A stretch of DNA of 50,678 nt from a virus: positions 1 to 50,678 of the IMG/VR virus record IMGVR_UViG_3300048571_000034. One strand, written 5' to 3'. This document shows, piece after piece, positions 39,125 through 46,821 of this stretch. The notes below the pieces were generated by a model, which saw nothing but the letters and a program-made list of their open reading frames with translations, searched no databases and was not told the DNA's origin. Within the stretch, counting starts at the first letter, position 1, and each line of letters starts with the position of its first letter. The translations under genes and the position numbers were made by a program.

Positions 39125-39496
39125 ATGAGCCTTAAAGATGTATTGAATGCGGCGGTTGTGACGGTCATCTCTGCTCTAGACGATATTCCTAAGACAGTGG
39201 AATATCACTCTGTAACTTTAGGAGCTTATAATCCTCTTACAGACACGCAACTGTCAACGGAGAAGATTATCATCTGCAAGGGCGTTGTATACCGCGGTAA
39301 GTCAGAGAATCAGGACTACAAGAAGACCGAACTAAACATGACAAAAGTACTCATCGCAGGCAAAGTATTCCAAGACGCTGGAGTGTTCCCTAAAAGCGAG
39401 GATTATCTTGTCATCGAAGGTACCAGGTATGAGATACGTGTTGAGAAGTTGATTCCAAGTGACCCCGCATTTATCTTCGAGGTCCGCGCCGTATGA
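39125..39496 (+). CDS. head-tail connector protein, 123 residues
   Basis: Position between the DnaT-like and gp10-like genes fits the second neck connector. The product is a small beta-rich domain with no Cys and the sequence VEYHSVTLGAYNPLTDTQLS near the N-terminus. It ends in an ATGA overlap with the next gene. I do not recognise the exact family, so the role comes from gene order. Confidence 0.55.
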   Translation: MSLKDVLNAAVVTVISALDDIPKTVEYHSVTLGAYNPLTDTQLSTEKIIICKGVVYRGKSENQDYKKTELNMTKVLIAGKVFQDAGVFPKSEDYLVIEGTRYEIRVEKLIPSDPAFIFEVRAV

Positions 39497-40002
39497 CGAT
39501 GACCCTGTCAGGTATGGAGAAGCTTGAGCGCTCTATGGGTCGAACTCTTCGCTCTGTCGAAGCGCGCCTAGTGAATATCCGCAAGAAAATTGCAGCGGAC
39601 CTCATGGATTCTCTACTTGAGAACATCCCGGTCTGGTCAGGTAAGACAATAAGAAGCGTACAGGTTTCTAATAGTGGGGCGTCGAACTCGGGAGAATCCC
39701 ACCCAGACCGTGGTAATAAGACAAAAGACGGTAGGTGGGATAGCCATAAGGCTGATTTTGGAGATACACTCCAAATGCCTCTCGGCTCTGAGCCTAACCG
39801 AAACTCTGCGGAAGCTTTTGCTATCGCCTCCGTAGATGGAGCGGATTATAAGTTAGATAAAAAAGTGTATATCATCTCCAGCTCTTACATCTGGGCGGAA
39901 ATTGATGATGCTAGCTACAGACCAGATGCACGGAATAATCCTGTAGTGAGTGCGCTGGCTATCGCCAAGGTGAAAGCTAAATACGGAGGGCGTGTGCGAT
40001 GA
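39493..40002 (+). CDS. HK97 gp10-like neck protein
   Basis: The N-terminal helix MEKLERSMGRTLRSVEARLV, VNIRKKIAADLMDSLLENIPVWSGKT and a later DYKLDKKVYI segment fit HK97 gp10-type head-tail proteins, which join the connector to the tail tube terminator. Gene order (connector, gp10-like, tail terminator, then tail tube) supports it. It ends in an ATGA overlap with the tail terminator. Confidence 0.65.
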   Translation: MTMTLSGMEKLERSMGRTLRSVEARLVNIRKKIAADLMDSLLENIPVWSGKTIRSVQVSNSGASNSGESHPDRGNKTKDGRWDSHKADFGDTLQMPLGSEPNRNSAEAFAIASVDGADYKLDKKVYIISSSYIWAEIDDASYRPDARNNPVVSALAIAKVKAKYGGRVR

Positions 40003-40442
40003 GTCTACATACACTGGATCACATGCGCGGGGCTATGCAGGATCGGCTTAGCACCTTCTTCCCAACGGAATATGGATCAGCTCTCCCTATAAAAGTAGAG
40101 AACAGAAAGTTTGATCAACCAAAGAATCAGCCACACTTGATGTCCTGGTTCAAGTATCTGAAGAGCGGACGTGCGTCAATTGGTACCGCTTGTCGATTTA
40201 ATCGACACAACGGTTTCTTTGTTGTCGATTGTATTGTTCCAGAAGATTCAGGCTCTGCTACCGTGTGGAAGATGTCAGACGCGGTGTACCGTATTTTTGA
40301 CGCAGACCAATTCACTCTACCTGATGGAAGCGTTGTCACAGTATCGGTACCTAATGTCATAGGCTCTGGTAAACTACAAGATGGTTTCTATATTGTAACT
40401 GTAATGGTTCCCTTTGTTATAGATGAGAGTCCATTAAGTTGA
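39999..40442 (+). CDS. tail terminator protein
   Basis: 147 residues, beginning with a helical HTLDHMRGAMQDRLSTFF segment and continuing as a beta-rich domain (LPDGSVVTVSVPNVIGSGKL). Size, composition and place after the gp10-like gene fit the ring that caps the tail tube. It overlaps the next TTG start. Assigned mostly from synteny. Confidence 0.55.
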   Translation: MSLHTLDHMRGAMQDRLSTFFPTEYGSALPIKVENRKFDQPKNQPHLMSWFKYLKSGRASIGTACRFNRHNGFFVVDCIVPEDSGSATVWKMSDAVYRIFDADQFTLPDGSVVTVSVPNVIGSGKLQDGFYIVTVMVPFVIDESPLS

Positions 40443-40705
40443 GCAAGCAGTGTGAACATTGTCTAGACGAGCTTCCGCTTAAGTCCTTCGACGTAGGTAG
40501 CGAGATTTGTCTTAGCTGTGAAGACATAATCCACAAGGAAGCCCTAGCTTTCAGCGCCAAAGTTCGCGACACAAATGCTCGCACCGCGGAGATGAAAGAA
40601 ACATACGAAGCGAATAAAGAAAAAGCGAATTCTGATAGGACTATAAAACCCGCCCCCGTGAGACCCTATCCTTGGGGACCAAAGAGAGCAAAATCAAATG
40701 GATAA
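40439..40705 (+). CDS. small zinc-ribbon-like protein, 88 residues
   Basis: Two Cys pairs, CEHC near residue 5 and CLSC near residue 24, fit a zinc ribbon; the rest is a charged, Lys/Glu/Ala-rich helix and a Pro-rich basic tail. TTG 40439 overlaps the tail terminator stop (TTGA) as in other overlaps here. Its place between tail and hydrolase genes gives no clear clue; a DNA- or protein-binding regulator is possible. Confidence 0.55.
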   Translation: MSKQCEHCLDELPLKSFDVGSEICLSCEDIIHKEALAFSAKVRDTNARTAEMKETYEANKEKANSDRTIKPAPVRPYPWGPKRAKSNG

Positions 40706-41294
40706 TAAATATATCTTGGCCCCCTGGATGACCTACGCCGAATCGTATATCGGTCTGAAGGAATTCAAAGGCGGCGAGAATGAGACTATTCTGGAATTCT
40801 TCCGCAAGGTTGGACACCCCGAAATAAAAGAAGACGAAGTACCTTGGTGCTCAGCTTTCGCAGGAGCCTGTCTTGTTATGGCAGGTTATGATGGGACGAA
40901 AAGTCTCATGGCTAGGTCTTGGCTCAATTGGAAAAAAGCCGAGACCATTCACAGTCCGCGCTTTGGAGATATCTGCGTATTCTCCAGAGGCTCTGGTAAA
41001 GTATATGGACACGTAGCATTCTTCATAAAGTGGGATAATGATTACATCTATTGCTTGGGCGGGAATCAAGCGAACAGCGTTAGTGTGACGAAAATCTCGC
41101 GGGATAAACTCGTCGGCATCCGACGACCAGTCCTTGTAGGGTCCGCACCACCCCCGAAAAAAGATAGTTTGATAGTACCCGCGGCGATCCCTGTAGGTGT
41201 TGGTCTGGTGTCGTACCTAGAACCACAAGTGCTGTGGTTTGCTATACTAACTGGTCTCGCGGTCTATCTGGTCTGGCGAGCACAGCGTCGGTGA
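40698..41294 (+). CDS. cell-wall hydrolase (NlpC/P60-like, TIGR02594 type) with C-terminal anchor
   Basis: The cysteine peptidase core reads VPWCSAFAGACLVMAGY (nucleophile Cys51), FGDICVFSRGSGKVYGHVAF (His105) and GGNQANSVSV, the order of the TIGR02594 phage endolysin-like family, which cuts peptidoglycan peptide bonds. Residues 157-193 form two hydrophobic segments split by a short turn, a C-terminal membrane anchor also seen in the muramidase. Its last bases overlap copy 2 of the endonuclease. It may act in lysis or, as a virion enzyme, in entry. Confidence 0.75.
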   Translation: MDNKYILAPWMTYAESYIGLKEFKGGENETILEFFRKVGHPEIKEDEVPWCSAFAGACLVMAGYDGTKSLMARSWLNWKKAETIHSPRFGDICVFSRGSGKVYGHVAFFIKWDNDYIYCLGGNQANSVSVTKISRDKLVGIRRPVLVGSAPPPKKDSLIVPAAIPVGVGLVSYLEPQVLWFAILTGLAVYLVWRAQRR

Positions 41295-42723
41295 GAACGT
41301 AAACGTCGTTACCCGCGTCCCAGATTCTACGGTACCCGTTGGCCTTCATATTCTGGTACTCTGTAAGTGCAGGGTCAAAGTTTTTTAGTATACCGGCAAG
41401 CTTGTGCTTCTGGTATTTTACTCGTGATTCTTTGTTCCCATTGTTTTTGACGTAGTAGTAGTTCGGAGACGAAGTGTGCGACAACTTGAACCCGAGTCTT
41501 TCGTACCCAGCGCCGCTGAAGAGTCTACGGTCGCAGTATGAGACAATACTCTCCATAGGAAGGATGGCTTGTGCGTACTTCAACAAGCGAGCAGCGCCTC
41601 CAATCACAGATACGCCCGTCTTGAAGGACAACCTAAGAAGTTCATGCGTTACTTTCTTTGAGTACCGCGTTGCTCCAAAGGACATGAGGCCTACAAGTTC
41701 CTCTTCGAAGTATAGTCCCACACAAAGACTTGACCGAACAAAACCCTGCATGTGGTACTTGTCCAGGAAGGGTCTCGATTCCTTCGTCTCTACTTTCCTA
41801 AGTTCACATTTTCGTGCTGGGATTTTGTGTATTGAATCTGATATCGCGGCCGTGAGGATGTTTACGCAAGCTTCACGTTTATACGCCCACTCTACATCAA
41901 GAATGTGGATCGAGCGGATTCCTGCATCCCGTGCTTTTTCGTGCTTGTGTAGGATGTTGTGCTTGTCGCGGTGAACATCTTCCGCGTGCCAGTAGTACCC
42001 ATCTAGCTCAACACCAATATTCTTGAAGGGGAAGTAGAGGTCAAGCTCGAACGCACCCTCAAGACATTTTGTGTTGTACAGTACAGGTATGAGGGCAATC
42101 TCTCGGACTTTGTGTTTTAGTGTATTTTCTACAGCAGATGTTCCACTCTCAGAATCCTTAAGACCCAGCTTGGTAACAACTTGTTGTGTATGTACTGCGC
42201 TATAACCCAACAACTCGGCGGCATCAGAGACTACACCGTTTGCCTTCTCCATTGCATCCACGAGTTCCAGAGGACGATCAGCCAATCCGTCGCGGAAGTA
42301 CGGTATACTCAACCTCTTCAAAGCGCCTTTTACCGCATTGCCGGAGCAGCCTATTTCTTTTCCAATTTCCGCTAAGGTGTAGCCTTCAAGTAGGCTTTTC
42401 TCCAAATACTCTTTGTTTTTAAGTAGCGCGTGTTGTCTGGACTTTACTAAGCCAAAGCGGTCTTGTGCTACGAAAACAGAAGAAGCGTGACAACCTACAG
42501 TTTGTGCTATCTCTTTCGGGGTCTTCCCCTGATCAAGTAGGGCTTTTAGTAGCGCAGGATCACGAAGTACAGGGAACTTAGCCGGGGGCTTGAAGCTTAG
42601 TGACAGTAGTCTCCTCTGTATAGTTGTACTGCTAACTCCTAAGGATTCTGCTATATCCTTGGAACTTAAGCCTTTTTCAGCCAGCATAGCGATAGCGGCA
42701 TTATCTAATTGAATTTTTCTCAT
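41242..42723 (-). CDS. homing-type endonuclease with HTH repeats, copy 2
   Basis: The N-terminal ~200 residues are about four HTH repeats (SSKDIAESLGVSSTTIQRRL, TPKEIAQTVGCHASSVFVAQ). The C-terminal half is the nuclease shared with copy 1: ELDLYFPFKNIGVELDGYYW, ILDVEWAYKREACV, then the RKCELRKV-to-RIWDAGNDVY domain, with about 22 of 195 residues different by eye. At its end the homology stops at NDVYVL, and the frame continues through the 3' end of the hydrolase gene, ending at 41242 with foreign residues. So the element's own stop appears lost or never copied, and its boundary lies just after the hydrolase stop (about 41295). The element is opposite to all neighbours. Confidence 0.8.
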   Translation of the reverse strand: MRKIQLDNAAIAMLAEKGLSSKDIAESLGVSSTTIQRRLLSLSFKPPAKFPVLRDPALLKALLDQGKTPKEIAQTVGCHASSVFVAQDRFGLVKSRQHALLKNKEYLEKSLLEGYTLAEIGKEIGCSGNAVKGALKRLSIPYFRDGLADRPLELVDAMEKANGVVSDAAELLGYSAVHTQQVVTKLGLKDSESGTSAVENTLKHKVREIALIPVLYNTKCLEGAFELDLYFPFKNIGVELDGYYWHAEDVHRDKHNILHKHEKARDAGIRSIHILDVEWAYKREACVNILTAAISDSIHKIPARKCELRKVETKESRPFLDKYHMQGFVRSSLCVGLYFEEELVGLMSFGATRYSKKVTHELLRLSFKTGVSVIGGAARLLKYAQAILPMESIVSYCDRRLFSGAGYERLGFKLSHTSSPNYYYVKNNGNKESRVKYQKHKLAGILKNFDPALTEYQNMKANGYRRIWDAGNDVYVLTDAVLARPDRPRDQLV

Positions 42724-42772
42724 TCTCCGTGAGGTTAACAGAGGATAACTGAGAACACAAGACTATAGGGGC

Positions 42773-42810
42773 TTGACATTTCCTATTAACCCTACTATTT
42801 AAGGTTAACG
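42773..42810 (+). promoter_or_regulatory. sigma70 promoter with everted TTAACC/GGTTAA sites
   Basis: A perfect TTGACA (42773-42778), a 17-base spacer and TATTTA (42796-42801) make a strong promoter for the tail tube gene at 42842. ATTAACCCTA (42786-42795) lies in the spacer and TTAAGGTTAACG begins at 42799, with another GGTTAAC at 42733-42739. TTTGGAGG provides the ribosome binding site. Confidence 0.7.
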
Positions 42811-42841
42811 ATGATCAGCGTAATTTCTTTGGAGGCTCTAA

Positions 42842-44707
42842 ATGCCCATTAACCAGTGCGGACTACAGGCAGCAGAATCTAATCGCGCCTCCCTCCGCTA
42901 TCTCAAAGAGGACGACAACTGCTGGGGCGTTACCCCCAGTACGGGTTCTTCGCGTGAACTCCGTATTACCGCGTCGTCTCTCGCTGCAAACAAAGAAACT
43001 GTCGTTTCGGAAGAACTTCGCGCCGATAGAATGGTTGCCGATGTTATCGAGACCGCTGCGATGTCTGGCGGGGATATCGACACCGAATTTTCGGCGGGTT
43101 CGCTGGATGACTTCATGCAGGCCTTCGTCTTGGGCGCTTGGTCTCGTCCAATGACCTTTGATAAGTTCGAAGGTACCGTTGTTAGTATGAATGACAACGC
43201 TGGAACTACTGAAATTCTAATTAGCGGTGGGAATTACACAGGGTATTTCGTGGTCGGCCGTCGTATTAAAACTGAGGGCTTCATCTCCCCCGCTAATAAC
43301 AATTATTGGCAGATCGCTTCCGTATCCTTTGCAGGTGGTATTACAACCATCGTCACCACGGGAACAACGGCCGTTGACGAAACTGGTAAGGACTACTCTA
43401 AGGTCCTGGATGCCAACGACGTTATCGTGATGAAGAACACGGCAATCCGAGCAGGAACTGGTGCCACGCAAACTTTTGACAGTAACGGCGGTAATGTTTT
43501 CACTACTGCTATTACTGTTGGTCAGTTGGTCGTCGGTCAGAAAATCTACGTCTCTGGCCTTGGCTACGAGGAGGGAACATTCACGCTTGGTACTAACCCC
43601 ACAGACGCCGAGACAGTCACTATCAACGACGGCGAACGCCTCGTAGTGTTCGAGTTTGATAACAACAACGCGTTTGTACGCGGGAATGTAGGCGTTACTA
43701 TCGGCGTTTCGGCTAACGCAACCGCTGCAAACCTCCAAGCTGCAATTATGGATCAACTTTGGAAGAAGAAGATCAAATGCTCGGCTTCGGTTACTACGAA
43801 CGTAGTAACTGTTCGTAACTTGAACGAGAACCAAGTGGCTAATGCCGCTCTGACAACTTTGCTTGAGAACACTGCGGCTGTAGTCGCCGTGACTTTCAGT
43901 GGCGGCACGGATACCTTCGGTGTCTACACGATCACGAACCTCACGAATGACGTAATCACGGTCGCTGAGCCGGTTGCCGTAAACGCGAATGCTGGTGTGG
44001 TCCCTGTCACGATCAAGGGCTCGCATTTGCGCAACCCAGGTAACTTGGATGATATTACTCCTCAGTCGTTTACGATTGAGACAGGCTTCACCGACGTAAA
44101 CCAGTATTTCAGACAAACTGGTATGCGCGTAGGCGGTATCGAACTCTCCGTTGGATCGGGTGAGTTGGTTACAGCCAAAGTTGACCTAATGGGTAAAGAA
44201 ACGACAACCTCGGTCACTTCTATTTTGGGCTCGGCTCCTTATACCGCGCTCGCCTCTACTGCAACGCCAGTGCTGAACGCCACTACGAATGTTGGTAATA
44301 TCTACAAAAATGGCGAACTTCTAGCTACTGCGTTGCAATCTATTGAAATCACTGGTGAAGCTGCTCTCCGTGAACAGCGCGCCGTTGGTTCGCGTTTCCC
44401 TGCGGGTATCGGCACTGGTCGGTTCAACTTGACGGGTAAGTTTACGTCTTACTTCGAGAATCTCGAACTCTACGATGACTTCCTAACACACAACACTATC
44501 TCCTTGGCGTTTGACTTCAAGGACAACGACTATAGCGCTTACTGGTTTACTATCCCCGCGTTGAAGATCACGTCTGATCCAATTTCGCCGGGCGGTATCG
44601 ACCAGGATGTTCTTGAGGAGCTAGAGTGGGTGGCTATTCGCGATCCCGGCCTGAATACGATGTTCATGGTTGATCGGTTTAGCTCTGTTCTTGGCGCAAC
44701 GGCATAA
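42842..44707 (+). CDS. tail tube protein with large inserted domain
   Basis: The N-terminal block (NRASLRYLKEDDNCWGVTPS, TASSLAANKETVVSEELRAD, then MSGGDIDTEFSAGSLDDFMQ) is that of phage tail tube proteins of the 'Phage_tube_2' type. The C-terminal block (SFTIETGFTDVNQYFRQTGM, MGKETTTSVTS, then EITGEAALREQRAVGSRFPA) completes it. Between them about 280 residues of Thr/Val/Asn-rich beta sequence are inserted, likely an Ig-like or other surface domain. 621 residues, against about 200-300 for plain tube proteins. It forms the long tube through which DNA passes. Confidence 0.75.
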   Translation: MPINQCGLQAAESNRASLRYLKEDDNCWGVTPSTGSSRELRITASSLAANKETVVSEELRADRMVADVIETAAMSGGDIDTEFSAGSLDDFMQAFVLGAWSRPMTFDKFEGTVVSMNDNAGTTEILISGGNYTGYFVVGRRIKTEGFISPANNNYWQIASVSFAGGITTIVTTGTTAVDETGKDYSKVLDANDVIVMKNTAIRAGTGATQTFDSNGGNVFTTAITVGQLVVGQKIYVSGLGYEEGTFTLGTNPTDAETVTINDGERLVVFEFDNNNAFVRGNVGVTIGVSANATAANLQAAIMDQLWKKKIKCSASVTTNVVTVRNLNENQVANAALTTLLENTAAVVAVTFSGGTDTFGVYTITNLTNDVITVAEPVAVNANAGVVPVTIKGSHLRNPGNLDDITPQSFTIETGFTDVNQYFRQTGMRVGGIELSVGSGELVTAKVDLMGKETTTSVTSILGSAPYTALASTATPVLNATTNVGNIYKNGELLATALQSIEITGEAALREQRAVGSRFPAGIGTGRFNLTGKFTSYFENLELYDDFLTHNTISLAFDFKDNDYSAYWFTIPALKITSDPISPGGIDQDVLEELEWVAIRDPGLNTMFMVDRFSSVLGATA

Positions 44708-44710
44708 AAA

Positions 44711-45166
44711 GTGAGTAAGAGCGACGCCTTTGAAATTGATATTTTGGCCGTCTTGTTTAACAAAACAGGAATACCTAATATCTCAGACGGAGGCGCTGCT
44801 GAAGAGTTCTTTGTGTCGTTACACACTGCGGCAATAACGGACCCTACTACGCAAAGTACGAGTGAAATTGCCTATGATGGTTATGAAAGACAATCGCTAG
44901 GAAGACGATCAGGATTCTTTTTGGTCGGCGTTGCTATCGATGAAAACAGAAACCGGGCGATTAATGTAGACGCGATACACTTTCCCCGTGTCGGGAGCGC
45001 ACCGAGTGGGAATCCCACTTACTGGGCTATCGGAACGGAAAGAGAAGGAACAGGTAAGGTACTGTACTGGGGATCAACATCCTTCACCGGAACCCTATCG
45101 ACGGGAGGTTTTGTTTCGTTACGAAAGCTTGTCGTGGTTGAAGAAGACGCTGGGAATTCAGTTTAA
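44711..45166 (+). CDS. virion protein of the LHTADPG family, copy 1
   Basis: A GTG start lies four bases after the tube stop. The sequence MSKSDAFEIDILAVLFNKTG, then FVSLHTAA, STSEIAYDGYERQSLGR, and a Gly-rich beta end matches a phage family in which the LHTADPG and GYxR motifs mark a small virion or tail protein of uncertain role. It is a paralogue of the next gene (45189) but more divergent from the motif (HTAAITDPTTQ in place of HTADPGEAGTQ). 151 residues. Confidence 0.65.
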   Translation: MSKSDAFEIDILAVLFNKTGIPNISDGGAAEEFFVSLHTAAITDPTTQSTSEIAYDGYERQSLGRRSGFFLVGVAIDENRNRAINVDAIHFPRVGSAPSGNPTYWAIGTEREGTGKVLYWGSTSFTGTLSTGGFVSLRKLVVVEEDAGNSV

Positions 45167-45188
45167 CTAGGAAAAAGGAACTACTAAG

Positions 45189-45620
45189 ATGTCTAAGGGC
45201 GATACTTTTGAAAATGACTGGCTTCGGTTGGTATTCAATGCAGTGGCCATTGCCAATGTTGCGGACAACGCTGCCACTTCACCACTGACAAGCTTGTTCT
45301 TGTCACTTCATACGGCTGATCCGGGTGAAGCTGGCACGCAGTCTACCAGTGAAATTGCTTACACAGGCTATGCTCGTGTGGCTGTGGCAAGAACCGTTGG
45401 TGGTTGGACTGTTACTGGATCGTCAGTATCACCTGCGGCTAATATCGACTTCGCCAACATGACTGGTGGAGCTGGTGGTACCGCGACGTTCGCCGCTGTA
45501 GGAGTGGCCTCTACCGGTGCAACCAAGATTCTCTATAAGGGTGCACTCACTCCTTCAATCTCGGTTGTCACGGGAACGACTCCACGCTTGACAACGGCTT
45601 CGACTATCACTGAAGACTAA
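45189..45620 (+). CDS. virion protein of the LHTADPG family, copy 2
   Basis: This is the clearer member of the pair: MSKGDTFENDWLRLVFNAVA, then SLHTADPGEAGTQSTSEIAY, TGYARVAVARTVGGWTVTGS, and a Gly/Ala/Thr-rich beta end. AGGA precedes ATG 45189. The family is common beside tail fibre and tube genes of siphoviruses and is often labelled tail fibre protein. 143 residues. Confidence 0.7.
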   Translation: MSKGDTFENDWLRLVFNAVAIANVADNAATSPLTSLFLSLHTADPGEAGTQSTSEIAYTGYARVAVARTVGGWTVTGSSVSPAANIDFANMTGGAGGTATFAAVGVASTGATKILYKGALTPSISVVTGTTPRLTTASTITED

Positions 45621-45688
45621 GTTTCGTTTTTCGGGTCGCGATCTAACCCCTAGCAATGCGACTCGCTTTGCTATATAGATAGGCTACC

Positions 45689-46816
45689 ATGAAATACACA
45701 AATGTCTCCCGACTAGAACGCTGGCTTGGTGCTCCGAAAGTTGAAGAACTTTCGGGGCTAATGGCTAATTGGTATGGTCCTCCCATCGCGCTACACGGTG
45801 TGCCTGGGGCCGTATACATTACCGGTGACGGAAACTTCATTGGTGAATGTCGCGCTGGTTTTGAGATGAGTCTTCTTGACCGCGCATACGATCTTAAGAA
45901 CAGGGTATCGCGTGCAATGCGTATTTGTTCTAAGGAACACGCGGCTCGTATGAATATTGGTTTCACGGGCCTCAGCGATCTGCTGTTTGAGGCCACTAAC
46001 GGCGCAAAGCGCCAAGAGATATTTTACCAAAAAGTAGGCGTTGTAGGTGTTGCTAGCGCCAGCAATACTTTATGGAATTTGGGGAACCAACCTGCGGCCG
46101 GTGTATTACCACCCGCTGCCCCCGGAGGTCGCGCTTGTGTTTCTACGACCGTAGGTGCTATTCCTTTTCTATCGATGAGTGCCACAGGTTCTCCAACGGA
46201 CACGCTTCATCTCGTCTCCGCGAATAGTATTGCCAGCGCCGCTGGTATGAGTCTACTTCTCTATGATCGTATCTTCGACGTGGCTAAGACGATGAATTCC
46301 AACGCGGTTGATACTGTTACGGGCGTCCCCACAAGATATCAGACAAACGGTTTGTCTGGAGATAGCGCTGTAGCTGGTAACTTTATGTTTGTAGAGTGTC
46401 ATACAGCTCTACCCAATACAGCACATACGCTAAATATAGGATACCTCGATGAGACAGGAACGTCTCGTGGGGTAGTAGTTACCGGAAATAATAGCAACAT
46501 TGCCAACCGCTTTGATATGCCCGTAAACCAGTGGTTCGTACCTTTAAACACTTCGGGTGTGGTCGGCGTTAAAGCGATAACAACAATGCAGCATAACACG
46601 ACTGTTGCTACAGGCACGCTTGCTGTTGTTATCGGGCATCCTCTCGCCTGGATCGCGCATCCTCTAGCTAACCAAGTCATGGTCATGGATTATATTAGTA
46701 GCTCCTTCAACCTTGCTCGCGTACATAATGATGCGTGTCTTTCGCTAATAGAGCCTATCAAGAGCGCCACAACCGCAACGACATATAATGGTAGCTTCAC
46801 ACTAGTAGGGGGATAA
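45689..46816 (+). CDS. tandem paralogous virion protein, copy 1 of 4 (375 residues)
   Basis: The first of four tandem paralogues. Shared landmarks: N-terminal NVSRLERWLG, WYGPPIALHGVPG, VYITGDGNFIGE, GFTGLSDLLFEAT near residue 92, SLLLYDRIFDVAKTMNSNAV near residue 190, TGVPTRYQ, NTAHTLNIGYLDETG, an IGHPLAWIAHPLANQ block near residue 315 and a closing TYNGSFTLVGG. The middle of each protein differs most. I recall similar unnamed proteins in other phages but no function. The domain is all beta-rich with few Cys. Expected in the virion from its place; no enzyme motif. A small stem (TAGCAATGCG/CGCTTTGCTA) lies upstream. Confidence 0.65.
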   Translation: MKYTNVSRLERWLGAPKVEELSGLMANWYGPPIALHGVPGAVYITGDGNFIGECRAGFEMSLLDRAYDLKNRVSRAMRICSKEHAARMNIGFTGLSDLLFEATNGAKRQEIFYQKVGVVGVASASNTLWNLGNQPAAGVLPPAAPGGRACVSTTVGAIPFLSMSATGSPTDTLHLVSANSIASAAGMSLLLYDRIFDVAKTMNSNAVDTVTGVPTRYQTNGLSGDSAVAGNFMFVECHTALPNTAHTLNIGYLDETGTSRGVVVTGNNSNIANRFDMPVNQWFVPLNTSGVVGVKAITTMQHNTTVATGTLAVVIGHPLAWIAHPLANQVMVMDYISSSFNLARVHNDACLSLIEPIKSATTATTYNGSFTLVGG

Positions 46817-46821
46817 GGTTT

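Noticed and set aside
43217-44116. 299-codon minus-strand frame opposite the tail tube insertion
   Set aside because: Shadow frame produced by codon bias; Arg/Ser/Cys-rich with no domain.
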